Assembly: GCA_032718475.1 (NCBI GenBank)
Contig: JAUCBJ010007880.1
Span: 1-57,558 of the forward strand
DNA length: 57,558 nucleotides
Direction: 5' to 3'
From: Nemertoderma westbladi
Taxonomy: Eukaryota > Xenacoelomorpha > Nemertodermatida > Nemertodermatidae
Below, piece after piece: positions 1-9,499 of the stretch; within the stretch, counting starts at the first letter, position 1, and each line of letters opens with the position of its first letter. A program made the translations under genes and the position numbers. Under the pieces are notes generated by a model. The model was not told where the DNA came from and ran no database searches. It saw only the letters and a list, made by a program, of their open reading frames with translations.

Positions 1-29
1 ACATCTCTATTTTTAATTTACACCGGTTT

Positions 30-790
30 TTTGGTGTTAGAAATTGGATGGAATTCATATAAATTGATTTAGAAATTTCAAACTTGTTTTTTTCGGTGGG
101 TGCCCAATTTTGGTGCCAGCACCAAATTTTGAAATATGTCAATTTTGTAAATTGATTGTTTGAAACTTGTTTTTTACGCAATTTGGGTTTTTTGGGGTTC
201 TGGATTCGATGAAATATATACGAGTTGCACCAAGCGTATCAAACTTGTATTTTTCGGTGCTGTGTGCAAATTTTGGTGCTAGCACGAAATTTTGAAAATC
301 CATTCAATAGATAAAATTGCTTGTGACAATTTATTTCTTGCGTTTTAGAGGTATATGGCTGTTCTGAATTCAATGGAATATATAATTATCGAACTAGACA
401 TCTCAAACTTATATTTTTCGGATGTGGGTGCAAAATGTGGTGCTAGCACAAAATTTTGAAAACCATCAAATATATCAATCGATTGTGTCATCTTGTTTCT
501 TGCGTTATACGGGTTGGTGATGGTTCTGAATTCAATGGAATCAGTAAAAATTTCATAAGAGTTCTCAAACTTGTATTTTTCGCCGGTGGGTGAAAATTGT
601 TGTGCCAGCACCAAATTTTGGAAAATATGCAAATTGATCAGTAGATAGTATCACCTTGTTTCTTGCGTTATACGGGTTTATGGGGGTCCTGAATCCGATG
701 GAATCAATAAAAACAGCACTGGACATCGCAAACTTGTACTTTTTGGTGATGGGTACGAAATTTGGTGCTAGCACCAAAATTTGCCAAATT
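30..790. repeat. 163-bp satellite, about five diverged units
   Basis: The core GGTGCYAGCACC followed by AAATTTTG recurs at 112, 275, 439, 601 and 764, so the spacing is 163, 164, 162 and 163 bp. Each core is preceded by TTCGGTGGGTG-like sequence and a block resembling GGTTCTGAATTCAATGGAAT. The units are visibly diverged, so this is an old array. It probably continues beyond the left edge of the window. The short reading frames inside it repeat with the unit and are not genes. Confidence 0.88.
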
Positions 791-1394
791 ACGCCGAAAA
801 AAATACAAGTGGCAATGATCTGGCATATTACAAATGTATTCCATTAGAATCACCGCCCTCGAAAACCTGAAAATGTGAATTTATAGCATCGTATAAGTGA
901 ATTAAAAATTTTGTGTTCTAACTGAAAAGTGCTGGTTACTTGTTTTTTTCATTTTTTTCCTACGCAGAGAGGACTAAACAGCCATTTATAGTAATCATAT
1001 CATTTTTAAATATTTTCCAATGTATTTTGCACCCCAGAAAACCTGTATTGAAAAATAATTAGCCGAAAATGTAACTTTAAAATTTTGTGAAAATTGTGAA
1101 CTACTTGTAATTTTGGTGCTGCAATATAACCACCGCAGTACATTTTTTCGAAAATTTTTTGTTTCGGTCGGATCCAGACTAGTGATACCTACGTACACAC
1201 AAAAAATCAGACGTTTTCGTAAATATTTGTAGATTTTAGAGGGGGGGGGGGGGGGGGGTCAATATGACCCCCCCCCCCCGGTATTTGTACAACATTTTAT
1301 AGCCCGGTACTAATAGGGTTAATAAACCAACATACACGCTTGTTATTTGAATTCTTAATATTTTATATTATCAATATAACGCAACGCCTATTAA
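791..1394. other. AT-rich stretch with no gene, containing a G/C hairpin
   Basis: A faint echo of the satellite (GGTGCTGCAA near 1118) fades out here. Apart from the homopolymer hairpin at 1241-1279, no coding or RNA feature is visible. I looked on the minus strand for a second EF-hand exon to continue the gene at 1400-1589 and found none. Confidence 0.6.
1241..1279. repeat. G18 / C12 homopolymer hairpin
   Basis: Eighteen G are followed by TCAATATGA and twelve C. The two runs can pair across the palindrome GGTCAATATGACC with an AATAT loop. A similar G-run/C-run hairpin lies at 13982-14016 inside a MITE. The run lengths may be inexact because such runs sequence poorly. Confidence 0.8.
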
Positions 1395-1399
1395 CTAAC

Positions 1400-1589
1400 C
1401 ATTTGTATCGACTTGTTTAACCATGTGTTGTACGTCTTCGCTGGAAAGGTTTAATCCCAAACTACCAGCGACTTCCCTTAACTCTGCAGCTGTAATGAAC
1501 CCATCATTATCCTTGTCAAACAACCTAAACATATTCAGTATTTCACTATCCGCAACCTGCTCCTTTCCGCAACTAGCTCCTTCGGTCAT
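1400..1589 (-). CDS. EF-hand (calmodulin-like) protein, one exon
   Basis: The exon encodes about 63 residues with one complete EF-hand. The loop is DKDNDGFITAAE, preceded by an E-helix containing FRLF and followed by LREVAGSLGLNLS. A second hand begins with KQVDTNG. The pattern matches one lobe of calmodulin or troponin C and would bind Ca2+ through the loop's acidic residues. The frame stops at 1395, right after the second loop begins, but a donor G|GTTAGT lies at 1400/1399. I therefore read it as an exon that splices on to the left. No matching downstream exon was found in 1-1390, so the rest of the gene is probably outside the window. The ATG at 1589 opens the frame, but an upstream exon cannot be excluded, since the sequence also resembles a C-terminal lobe. 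Confidence 0.6.
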
Positions 1590-2602
1590 AGTGCAACCAT
1601 TAAAGAATTATGAATATATCATACAGCAGAAAACAAACTTCAAAATGAAATATGTAAAAACCCTCACTTTGGAATAAAAAAAGTTTAAATAATAAAAAGG
1701 TTACCGGGTACTTTGCGTGAAACTAAGTGAAACAATTTAATTGGTGCAATAAATTTGGGAAGCAGGGAAGGCGGCCAATAGTTAATGAATAATACATTAT
1801 TTGTTCCTCATTTGTTACATTCGTATTATTGGCCTACCGCGCTGCTTTATTGAACACTAAATAATAAATGTACAACCATAACGTTGGATCGAACTGCCTT
1901 TACTAAAACGCTGTCAGTTACCCAACGAATTGATAATCAGATAATCCACACAGGCCACAAAGTGCTATTCAACATAATATTTCTGTGAAGTAAGTTATTG
2001 TTCAGAATTATTAGTGACTTTGAAGTTGCTATCTTCTTTGATGGAATTAATTTTAACAGGCTTTCATTTCTGTTTTATTTAAATTTAAATTAACGATGTA
2101 AAATATTATTATTCCATAAAATTCCATCTTTTGCCGAATTACAACTGACGCTTCAAGAATAAGGACTTGACTTTTTCCTGCAAATACAATATGTATGTGA
2201 ATAAAAATAAAGGCATCTTATTTTCATAAAAGTGTTGCACGATACTGTACTGTGTAATAATACTGCTGTATAAAGGCAAACAGAGTCATCGGTCGACAAT
2301 TGATAAACGCAATAATTTTTATTGTCCGTTTAAATCCTTTTTTGTCCTTTTTTTTATTTTTTATGTCCTCCAAAAATCTAATGTTAGGTTCCATGCTACC
2401 GGTTTCTCTACTGCTGTTCTCTCAGGCTATCAGTACCGGTATTAATATATATAGCACTATTTTGCTGTATTGTATGTACAGATGTAGGTATAAAGCAGGT
2501 ATAAAGCAGGTATTTCTGTATTTTAGTACCGGTACTGCTCTAGGCCTACTGTGTAGCCTACCATTTAAATACGGTACTGGTAGGCCTAACGGCTGACCGG
2601 TT
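1590..2602. other. Intergenic, clustered ACCGGT and AGGCCT palindromes
   Basis: No gene is seen. From about 2395 to 2600 the palindromes ACCGGT and AGGCCT are frequent, as in other parts of this window (16560-16975, 25868-26060, 27700-27995). A 98-codon plus-strand frame here is low-complexity and is not supported as a gene. Confidence 0.5.
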
Positions 2603-3035
2603 GTTTTGGTTAGAAAATCCCGCCTCTGTAACCTGCTCCTTTCCCCCGCCTCTGTAACCTGCCCCTTTCCCTCAATTAGTTAAATGATCGTTTATTGTTT
2701 TGGTTGGAAAATCCCGCCTCTGTAACCTGCTCCTTTCCCTCAATTAGTTAAGTGATCGTTTATTGTTTTGGTTAGGAAATCCCGCCTCTGTAACCTGCTC
2801 CTTTCTCTCAATTGGTAATGTTATCGTTTATTGTTTTGGTTAGAAATTCCCGTCTCTGTAACCTGCTCCTTTCCTTGATTTGGTAAAGTGACTGTTTATT
2901 GTTTTGGTTAGAAAATCCCGCCTCTGTAACCTGCTCCTTTCCCTCAATTAGTTAAGTGATCGTTTATTGTTTTGGTTAGAAAATCCGGCCTTAACCTGCT
3001 CCTTTGCATCAATTGGTAATTGTTCTTGGCTATAA
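2603..3035. repeat. 68-bp tandem repeat, six units
   Basis: Units begin GTTTTGGTTAG and contain CCTCTGTAACCTGCTCC. They start at 2603, 2697, 2765, 2833, 2901 and 2969. The spacing is exactly 68 bp, except that the first unit carries an extra 26-bp internal duplication. The same sequence occurs as single partial copies at about 14990-15035, about 18311-18360, and in both arms of the hAT-like MITE (about 24530-24610 and 40500-40575). The array therefore appears to be an amplified piece of that MITE family. Confidence 0.9.
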
Positions 3036-3159
3036 AATGAGTGTTTTGCTACGTCATGTTGTAATTGATTATCTACAACAACCACAAACTATTAAATTTA
3101 GAGTCTTTTACCACAGGCGCATATGGAATTCTATCTCATAGTCTATAAATCATGGAATC

Positions 3160-3365
3160 ATGGAATGTTTTGGCACAGGCATAGTGAAACCAACTGTCCG
3201 ACAGACCAGAAATCAACGAATTTTGAATGTTTTGGCATAGGCATGTTGAAATCAACTGTCTGACAGTCCAGAAATCAGCAGTCTGACAGTTTGAAGAAAT
3301 ACATACATAAAAAGTCATTAAAAGGACAACAAAAGTCATTAAAAGGACAACAAAAGTCATTATGC
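3160..3365. repeat. Short tandem duplications, 63 bp x2 and 21 bp x3
   Basis: The block beginning TGTTTTGGCAYAGG is duplicated at 3166 and 3229, with the following CAACTGTCYGACAG conserved. Then AAAGTCATTAAAAGGACAAC repeats with a 21-bp period (GTCAT at 3314, 3335, 3356). No gene is present. Confidence 0.7.
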
Positions 3366-3439
3366 ACAATTCTTAAAAAAAAGGAGGACAAAAAAAGTCA
3401 AATAAAAGGACATAAAAAATCACTGCCTTATTTGATAAT

Positions 3440-3846
3440 AATCCATTAGAGAAATTTGACGACCTCCAGTACCTTGGTCATTGATAGAGAACAGCAAATA
3501 AGTTAGGAAAACAATGGCATTGTGCATTTTGGTAGCGCTATCAAAAATGGATACCATCTGGAAATCAGATCTCTCCAGGCACCTGAAGACTAAGTTCTTT
3601 AGAGCCACAGTGGAAAGTGTATTTTTATACGGGGGTGAGACCTGGACACTGACTAAATCACTTGAACAACGAATTGATGGTTGCTACACAAGACTACTAA
3701 GGGCAGCCCTAAACATCAGCTGGGGACAACACATGACAAACGCCGATTATTGTACAATACCACCTGTATCAGCTATTCTGACTGAGATTCAGTGGCACTG
3801 CTGGAGAAGTAAATACGATTTCATACAAGATCAAATTTTCTGTTAA
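3440..3846 (+). pseudogene. Non-LTR retrotransposon fragment (second LINE family), RT C-terminal region
   Basis: An open stretch at 3514-3846 encodes TIWKSDLSRHLKTKFFRA, then LYGGETWTLTKSLEQRIDG and CYTRLLRAALNISW. This is the hallmark C-terminal region downstream of the reverse transcriptase domain in many invertebrate LINEs. The preceding bases (about 3455-3480) still read FDDLQYLGH, the usual upstream motif, but with stop codons. The frame ends in TGA/TAA shortly after WHCWRSKYD, so the piece is truncated at both ends. It differs clearly from the more common LINE family elsewhere in the window. Confidence 0.75.
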
Positions 3847-4282
3847 ACAGCACAACGTATCCGTGGCATTGCAGACCAAGGAGAAATTATATTGCATCAA
3901 CCACGGAAGGACCTCATTTAACAGTGCGAGCTGGCTAGACCTTGTATTACATTAAAATATCAAACTAAAGTACGTACTTCGGACTCCGTAGCTTTTAGAG
4001 CCTGTCCACAATTACTCCATGAGGCTGCCAAAGCACAAGGTTGTGCACAGGCTGGTTGGTCTTTATGGCGAAAGCAATGTCCTGCAAAGTGGAGGCGGCG
4101 TTGTTCAAGTTCATGGTAACAAAATTCGTCCTCTTTCTCAAGCATACCATCCTTTTTTTCATTCTTTTCATGCTTTCTCTTTCAATCATACATTAATTGA
4201 CTTTTAAAGTTAACCGTCAAAATTTTTCTTCTTGGAATTGGAATTACTACTATTAAGTCATCAGCAAAGTCTATATTAGATA

Positions 4283-4830
4283 TTGGCAGCCTTGAATAGG
4301 CTTTCCAGGATTTGGAAGTCACCTAGAATTAATCGGAAACTTAAGGTCCGATTATTCAGAGCAGCAGTAGTTCCAGTACTCCTCTACGGGAGTCCATGCT
4401 GGGCTCTAACTGCTGAGGACACCAAATCTCTGGATGGCACATTCACAAGAATGCTACGCCGGGTACATTGTGTCAAGTACAATGCACACATCTCCAACCA
4501 GACACTATATAACATTGGAGGTGTCTCATTGGTTCCCCCAAGCTTGACACTAGAACAAAATCGCCTCCGCTTTGCAGGACATTGCTTTCGCCGTGAGGAC
4601 CAGCCAGTGCATAATCTTGTACTTTGGCAGCCTCATGGAGTGAATAAGCATGGTGGACAGCCCATGACTTTCTTGAGACGCATCTTAAAGGACACTGGCC
4701 TTAAAGATGCGGATGATCTAGCAAATGTCATGGGTGATAGGGAGTTGTGGCGGTGCAATTTTGTTGACAAGCCGGCACAGCATTCTTAAAAATGCAGCTG
4801 CAATGCAGCATGCCGATCCTAGTAGTAGTA
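4283..4830 (+). mobile_element. 5'-truncated LINE insertion with 10-bp target duplication
   Basis: This 548-bp copy contains the last 168 codons of the LINE ORF (4283-4789), ending in the C-terminal motif WRCNFVDKPAQHS, and a short 3' UTR that ends in (AGT)n. It is flanked by direct repeats ATATTAGATA at 4273-4282 and 4831-4840. It sits inside an older minus-strand copy of the same family: removing it rejoins that copy's codons for KYLSNIDFADD. Near-identity to the copies at 10659 and 55008 indicates a recent insertion. It is truncated upstream of RT and cannot move itself. Confidence 0.88.
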
Positions 4831-4988
4831 ATATTAGATAGATACTTGGCTGGATTTCCTCTACTTTTTGTGCCTGTAGGGGGTGATATCATCACCCGAT
4901 CGTCATTATGATGATCTAAGGACATGCGTAGAACATAGTTAATAACCATAATTATAAATAAGCATGGTGCAAATGTATCACCCTGGAA

Positions 4989-5114
4989 GACGAAGATGCG
5001 GATGATCTAGCAAATGTCATGGGTGATAGGGAGTTGTGGCGGCGCAATTATGTCGACAAGCCGGCACAGCATTCTTAAAAATGCAGCTGCAATGCAGCAT
5101 GCCGATCCTAGTAG
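4989..5114 (+). mobile_element. LINE 3'-end fragment
   Basis: About 125 bp match the last part of the LINE (ATGCGGATGATCTAGCAAAT through CATGCCGATCC) with a short AGTAGT tail. It lies between two minus-strand pieces of the older copy. No clear target duplication is visible, so it could be a second short insertion or part of a rearranged (5'-inverted) copy. Confidence 0.7.
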
Positions 5115-5590
5115 TCAATATTGTTATCAGGCAATAAATACCCTGTCATTATTAAGGAGCTTTTCACAGTGGGCCTTCCAACCATTGAGGCGATCGGCTG
5201 GTGATTCAGCCTTAACCTTGGTGGTTGGTTGGCTTTTCCGATCAGTAAGCAAGTTGATCGATTTCCATGCCTGGGATGATTGCCTGCTGTCGTTCCCATC
5301 ATTGATGACATCAACCTGTTGGTTTATAAGCTCCTGTAGATCAATAGTACTGCCTGTTCAGGGACCTAAATGCAGCCTTAACTGCATTCTAGGCTTAGCC
5401 GCTGCAGTCAGTTTGAGTCGGGACTCTCTCTATGCCTTGTAGTAAGATCCTTTCGGCACTTCCGAATTCTGTGGTCCGTCCAGGGTGCCTTCAGTCTGCT
5501 TCGAGGGTATACACTATACAGGGACTGTTTCTGCAGATGCTGCCTTAACTTCCTCTATGAAGGCAGTATAACCCTCACAGTGCGTTTAAA

Positions 5591-6514
5591 GAACTTAAAG
5601 AACTGATTATCATTTGTAAATAACTTCATTTAAAATTTAGCCAACGACTGGGAGTAAAAAATGCGTAGATTACATGGCGATAAGGAAGTTCATTATTGTA
5701 ATAAATAGTTTAGATTTGTAATTTTAGTTCGAAGTTTGTGCCATCTAATTCACTCCATTCACCTGGTATAAGATAAACCGACCTATTATTATATTATGGG
5801 CTATTAATTATCAGTAATATCATTATAACTATTTTCATAGATCAACCAACGTTAATTAACATAATATGGTGGTAGCCTTAATAATATCGCCTCATTAATA
5901 TCAACACAAATAAATGTTAGCAGTTTATGGAAACCACATGGCATGTTGTTAGGGTCTGGCACATTGTTGCTTAATGGCTTTATACTGCATTTATCTTTCT
6001 ACCTGCCATGTGGTTAACCTCCGCCGCATGACTTTTATTTAATAACGTTGAATTTTCAACAGGAAATGAAAATATAATACATGTAATTCTTAAAACTGAA
6101 ACTGACATCGTAATAATTTGTTTTAGAAAGGCCCTTGACCCAATCTACAACATAACAATGCTTTATAATACCAATGTAGAGTGGAGTTAATGATTGAGCT
6201 CCGAGATGGAGGTCGGAACATGAGCCGGAGCATTTCAACAACTCTAGTCTATTTCATTGTTCACTTCACATTATTTATATACTAGGCAGTTCTAATTTTG
6301 AGATGGTGGGGAAGTTTAATAAATTTTCTATCGTTATAATATAAAATTCACGCAAAACTTACAGCATTACAATTCAATACTATTCATTGCATTTCATTAA
6401 TTTATTAGTTTATTTACTGTTTATTTAATATCCTGTTTAATTACTTTATTTACTGTTTTTTAATATCATGAGTACTATATATTCATAAATCTCTTAATAA
6501 AGTAATTTATTCTA
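5591..6514. other. Intergenic region upstream of the TMEM63 gene
   Basis: AT-rich sequence with no gene or repeat that I can support. The last 100 bases before 6515 would hold the 5' UTR and promoter of the TMEM63 gene. No clear TATA box or other element stands out. Confidence 0.4.
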
Positions 6515-8989
6515 ATGTCAAACACCACACAACCACCGATAATTCAACGACTCATAACTTGCGTCATCACAGGCGACGATTCGGAACCAACGAATTTCGG
6601 GGGAATTCCTCAAAATCTGTCAATCAATATGGCGATATGGCTGATCATAATTGTGTTATTCAGCGTACTGAGGAAGGATGCATGGAAAAATAGCGGAAAA
6701 AATAAAAACAACGATCTTGATTTCAATTGGAAAATATTTTTCTATGGGCCAAGGGACTTACCGCAAGATGCTCTCAATAATGATACTGATCAAAGCATCA
6801 ATGTCATCCACCAATCATTCTTTCAGAACATCATAGGTCACTTTATTGCATTATTTTCATGGATTCCAGCAACCATATCAATATCAGACAATGTCATGGA
6901 ACATGAGAAGGGTAGCGATGCTGTTCTGTATCTTACTTTCCAGCGTTATTTGCTTTTGGTTTTAGGAATATTCGCAATGGGATCAATAACGGTCGTTCTA
7001 CCAGTACATCTTCAAGGTACACTGATAGGTGATCCAAAGAACCTGGGAAGAACTACAATAGCCAATCTGGATATTGAATCCAATATGTTGTGGCTCCACA
7101 GTATATTTGTACTATTGTATTTAGTTATTATAATTGCTGCAATGATACATTTCATATGGAAGATTAAATCGAAAAAATATGGAGATCAAATGCATTGCTA
7201 CACAGTTCTCGTTCAGAATCTGGCAACCTCATGGCGTGATAGACACATTATAAAAGACCAAATCGAGAAATCCTATGGTGATTCATGTGTTGTTGATATA
7301 CAATTTGTTTACAACATAAAAAACCTCAAAGATAATGATATAGCACATGAAGCAGCTCAAAGTGCGCGTAAGTACTGTCAGGAATGGAGAGATAAAAAAG
7401 GGGAAGGTTTAATGATGAGACCAAAACGCTGCGGCAAGATTTGCTGCTGTGAAGCAGGTGGTTGCAAGAAAACTGACGCATTGGAGTTTTATAGTCGAGA
7501 AGAAAACAAGTTAGCTCAAAAGTTTAATGTGAAGCGGGAAAAAATAATAGAAGAACCTTTAGGGATGAGTTTTATTACTTTTGATAGCATTCACACGGCG
7601 AAACGAGTTGTTGATGAGTATCGTGGAAATGATGAAGATGTACCGGAATCAACATCCAGTTGGATAGTCAGTCCTGCAGCACCTGCGAGTAATATTAAAT
7701 GGGAAAATATACAGTATATCGGAAAGAGAATATGGTATGTTCGGTATGCGATTATAAATGCGTTTTTTGTCTTCTTTCTGCTATTTTTATCCACCCCAAC
7801 AGTAATTATTGGCGTTATAGACTCATACTTTGGGTTTGCAAAAGCCACAGAAAAGGTTTTGAATAACCCATTAATATCTCAATTTTTCCTAACCTTAATA
7901 ATGCTGGCTATTTCTGCAATACTTTCATGGGTGGCTTACTTCTGTTGCTTCTTAGAAGGCCACTGGTATAAAACTGTATTCAATCTTGCAGTTATGCGGA
8001 AAACTTTCGCTTTTCTAGTATTTACTCTTCTCATTTCACCATCATTTGGATTGACAGTTCTCAAAGGCCTTTTAGAGATGAGATTCTTAGGAGGAAAGAG
8101 CACGGAAAATAAGGACGAGAAAGACGTGGGATGGAATTGTGTTTTTCTCCCGGATAGCGGCGCCTTGTTCATCAACTACGTAATAACGTCGTCTCTTATA
8201 GGAACTGCATTTGAGTTGATTCTATTACCAGGAGTAATTGTTTACGCTCTCCGACTGGGGTTGTCTCTAAGTCGAGCAGAATGGCGATTCATACAGATAT
8301 CGATGATCTGGGATTTCAAATACGGGATCAGATATGCCTATCTTCTCATTGTGGTAACAATAACTATTGTTTTCAGCATCACATGCCCCCTAATCACGCC
8401 GTTTGGGTTCATTTATATGCTCCTCAGGTATTTTAATGATAAATATTTATTATATTACACTTATGATCGGGACTCCATAGGAAAGAAGATCCATTTGATG
8501 GCAGCTTACTTTGTTGTTGCAGCCGGTCTCTTGCAGGTAGTTTTCCTGTCCATATTCCTTATCATCCGTCTCGACTACACCAACTTTTCTGTTAAACAGC
8601 TGCGGGAACGCTGTCCTGCAGCACTGTTTAATGCAGTCGTGCTTATCATTCTTCTCGCGTGCATTGTGACTTGCTGCTCTGTTTGGGCGTTTCGTTGGAT
8701 TTCTCGAAAAAGTAATGAGGATAACGACGATCTTTCAACAGAAACGGCACTGTATCCACCTCGGTCTTTAAACTTACCATCCGAAACAAAAGCTCTCTAT
8801 ATACCTGAGATACTTTGTAAGATGTGTAAACCAACTAATGGATCAGGTTTACCAGCAGCTAAATATGTATCATGGAGGGGAGATAGGCGGGGTAATAACA
8901 ATAGGTCCCAACTTCAGATACCGTTACTAAGAGGACAGTTACAGTACCAATCTTACCATCAGCACATCAACAATAAATTCGTTTATTGA
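6515..8989 (+). CDS. TMEM63: TMEM63/CSC1 (OSCA-family) mechanosensitive cation channel
   Basis: The product is an 824-residue multi-pass membrane protein. Members of this family are osmo- and mechanosensitive cation channels of plasma or endolysosomal membranes. The N-terminus has a membrane segment (about 37-53), then the block YLTFQRYLLLV with TM1 and LGRTTIANL, and a further segment beginning LWLHSIFVLLY. A cytosolic domain of about 200 residues follows, with the conserved EFYSREENKLAQ and EEPLGMSFITF motifs and a Cys cluster (CGKICCCEAGGC). After WIVSPAAPASNIKWENI comes the C-terminal pore region of many helices, including YMLLRYFNDKYLLYYTYD. Length and motif order fit a complete TMEM63. 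The start at 6515 places the first helix correctly. The gene is a single open frame, whereas vertebrate orthologues have many introns. An AATAAA occurs just before the stop (about 8970). Confidence 0.95.
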   Translation: MSNTTQPPIIQRLITCVITGDDSEPTNFGGIPQNLSINMAIWLIIIVLFSVLRKDAWKNSGKNKNNDLDFNWKIFFYGPRDLPQDALNNDTDQSINVIHQSFFQNIIGHFIALFSWIPATISISDNVMEHEKGSDAVLYLTFQRYLLLVLGIFAMGSITVVLPVHLQGTLIGDPKNLGRTTIANLDIESNMLWLHSIFVLLYLVIIIAAMIHFIWKIKSKKYGDQMHCYTVLVQNLATSWRDRHIIKDQIEKSYGDSCVVDIQFVYNIKNLKDNDIAHEAAQSARKYCQEWRDKKGEGLMMRPKRCGKICCCEAGGCKKTDALEFYSREENKLAQKFNVKREKIIEEPLGMSFITFDSIHTAKRVVDEYRGNDEDVPESTSSWIVSPAAPASNIKWENIQYIGKRIWYVRYAIINAFFVFFLLFLSTPTVIIGVIDSYFGFAKATEKVLNNPLISQFFLTLIMLAISAILSWVAYFCCFLEGHWYKTVFNLAVMRKTFAFLVFTLLISPSFGLTVLKGLLEMRFLGGKSTENKDEKDVGWNCVFLPDSGALFINYVITSSLIGTAFELILLPGVIVYALRLGLSLSRAEWRFIQISMIWDFKYGIRYAYLLIVVTITIVFSITCPLITPFGFIYMLLRYFNDKYLLYYTYDRDSIGKKIHLMAAYFVVAAGLLQVVFLSIFLIIRLDYTNFSVKQLRERCPAALFNAVVLIILLACIVTCCSVWAFRWISRKSNEDNDDLSTETALYPPRSLNLPSETKALYIPEILCKMCKPTNGSGLPAAKYVSWRGDRRGNNNRSQLQIPLLRGQLQYQSYHQHINNKFVY

Positions 8990-9217
8990 ACCTACATCTT
9001 ACTTGTCTAAATATTTCCTTATATTTATAGGTTGTTGTTAACAAAATTATATAGTACTTATATAGTTTTTTATTTGTCTATCCAGCCTGTAATTAAATTG
9101 AAATTATATTGAAAACAAGTAATATAAGCAATTTATACATTCCCAGGGGGTGGGTAGTCAATTTATCTATATTACAATGTTTACCAAATATATTAAGCAT
9201 ATAATTCTAATAATATT
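8990..9217. other. Intergenic, TMEM63 3' flank
   Basis: AT-rich; presumably the 3' UTR of the TMEM63 gene followed by spacer. No other feature is seen. Confidence 0.4.
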
Positions 9218-9499
9218 TCACTCGAATAGCCTCAATATATTATCTGAAACATAACTGCATAGGTTTTTTAGATCCTTATCCTGGAACATATTAATCGTGC
9301 TCAAAGAATCTAGATATTGGTAGTTATCTCGAAGGCTTTCAGACATCGGACAAGTAAGCAAGACATGCGGTTCATTTTGAATTGATGCATTGTCATCTTG
9401 TTTGACAGACAGCTTGTTTACCATCCATTTGCATAAGGAAAAATTTTCAAAACAGGCATGAATATGATATTGATTCAGATCGCAGTTAACAATGCGCAA
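9218..9499 (-). pseudogene. Possible LINE ORF2 C-terminal remnant
   Basis: A 93-codon minus-strand frame contains EPHVLLTCPMSESLRDNYQYL. The pattern E-x-H-x-L-x-x-CP-x(4-5)-LR is typical of the zinc-binding C-terminus of several LINE polyproteins. The usual upstream CxxC pair has been lost (KQDDNASIQ is in its place), and no RT domain is adjacent. I read it as a decayed fragment of a LINE unrelated to the main family here. It could also be chance. Confidence 0.4.

Larger units (their letters stand above)
3960..5590 (-). mobile_element. Old minus-strand LINE copy, split by later insertions
   Basis: Read on the minus strand from right to left, three pieces are in the order of the RTE-like LINE. 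At 5590-5115 is the linker before RT (AWKSINLLTDRKSQPTTK and GWKAHCEKLLNN are readable). At 4988-4841 is the middle of RT (DYVLRMSLDHHND, NPAKYLSN). At 4282-3960 is the FADD region through the C-terminal GHCF motif. All three carry stops and frameshifts. The gap at 4282/4841 is exactly filled by a plus-strand copy with a target duplication. The region between the first two pieces has lost the start of RT and holds another plus-strand LINE end (4989-5114). Confidence 0.75.

Noticed and set aside
2300-2596. 98-codon plus-strand frame
   Set aside because: Poly-Phe/Leu low complexity and palindromic ACCGGT sequence, with no homology seen.
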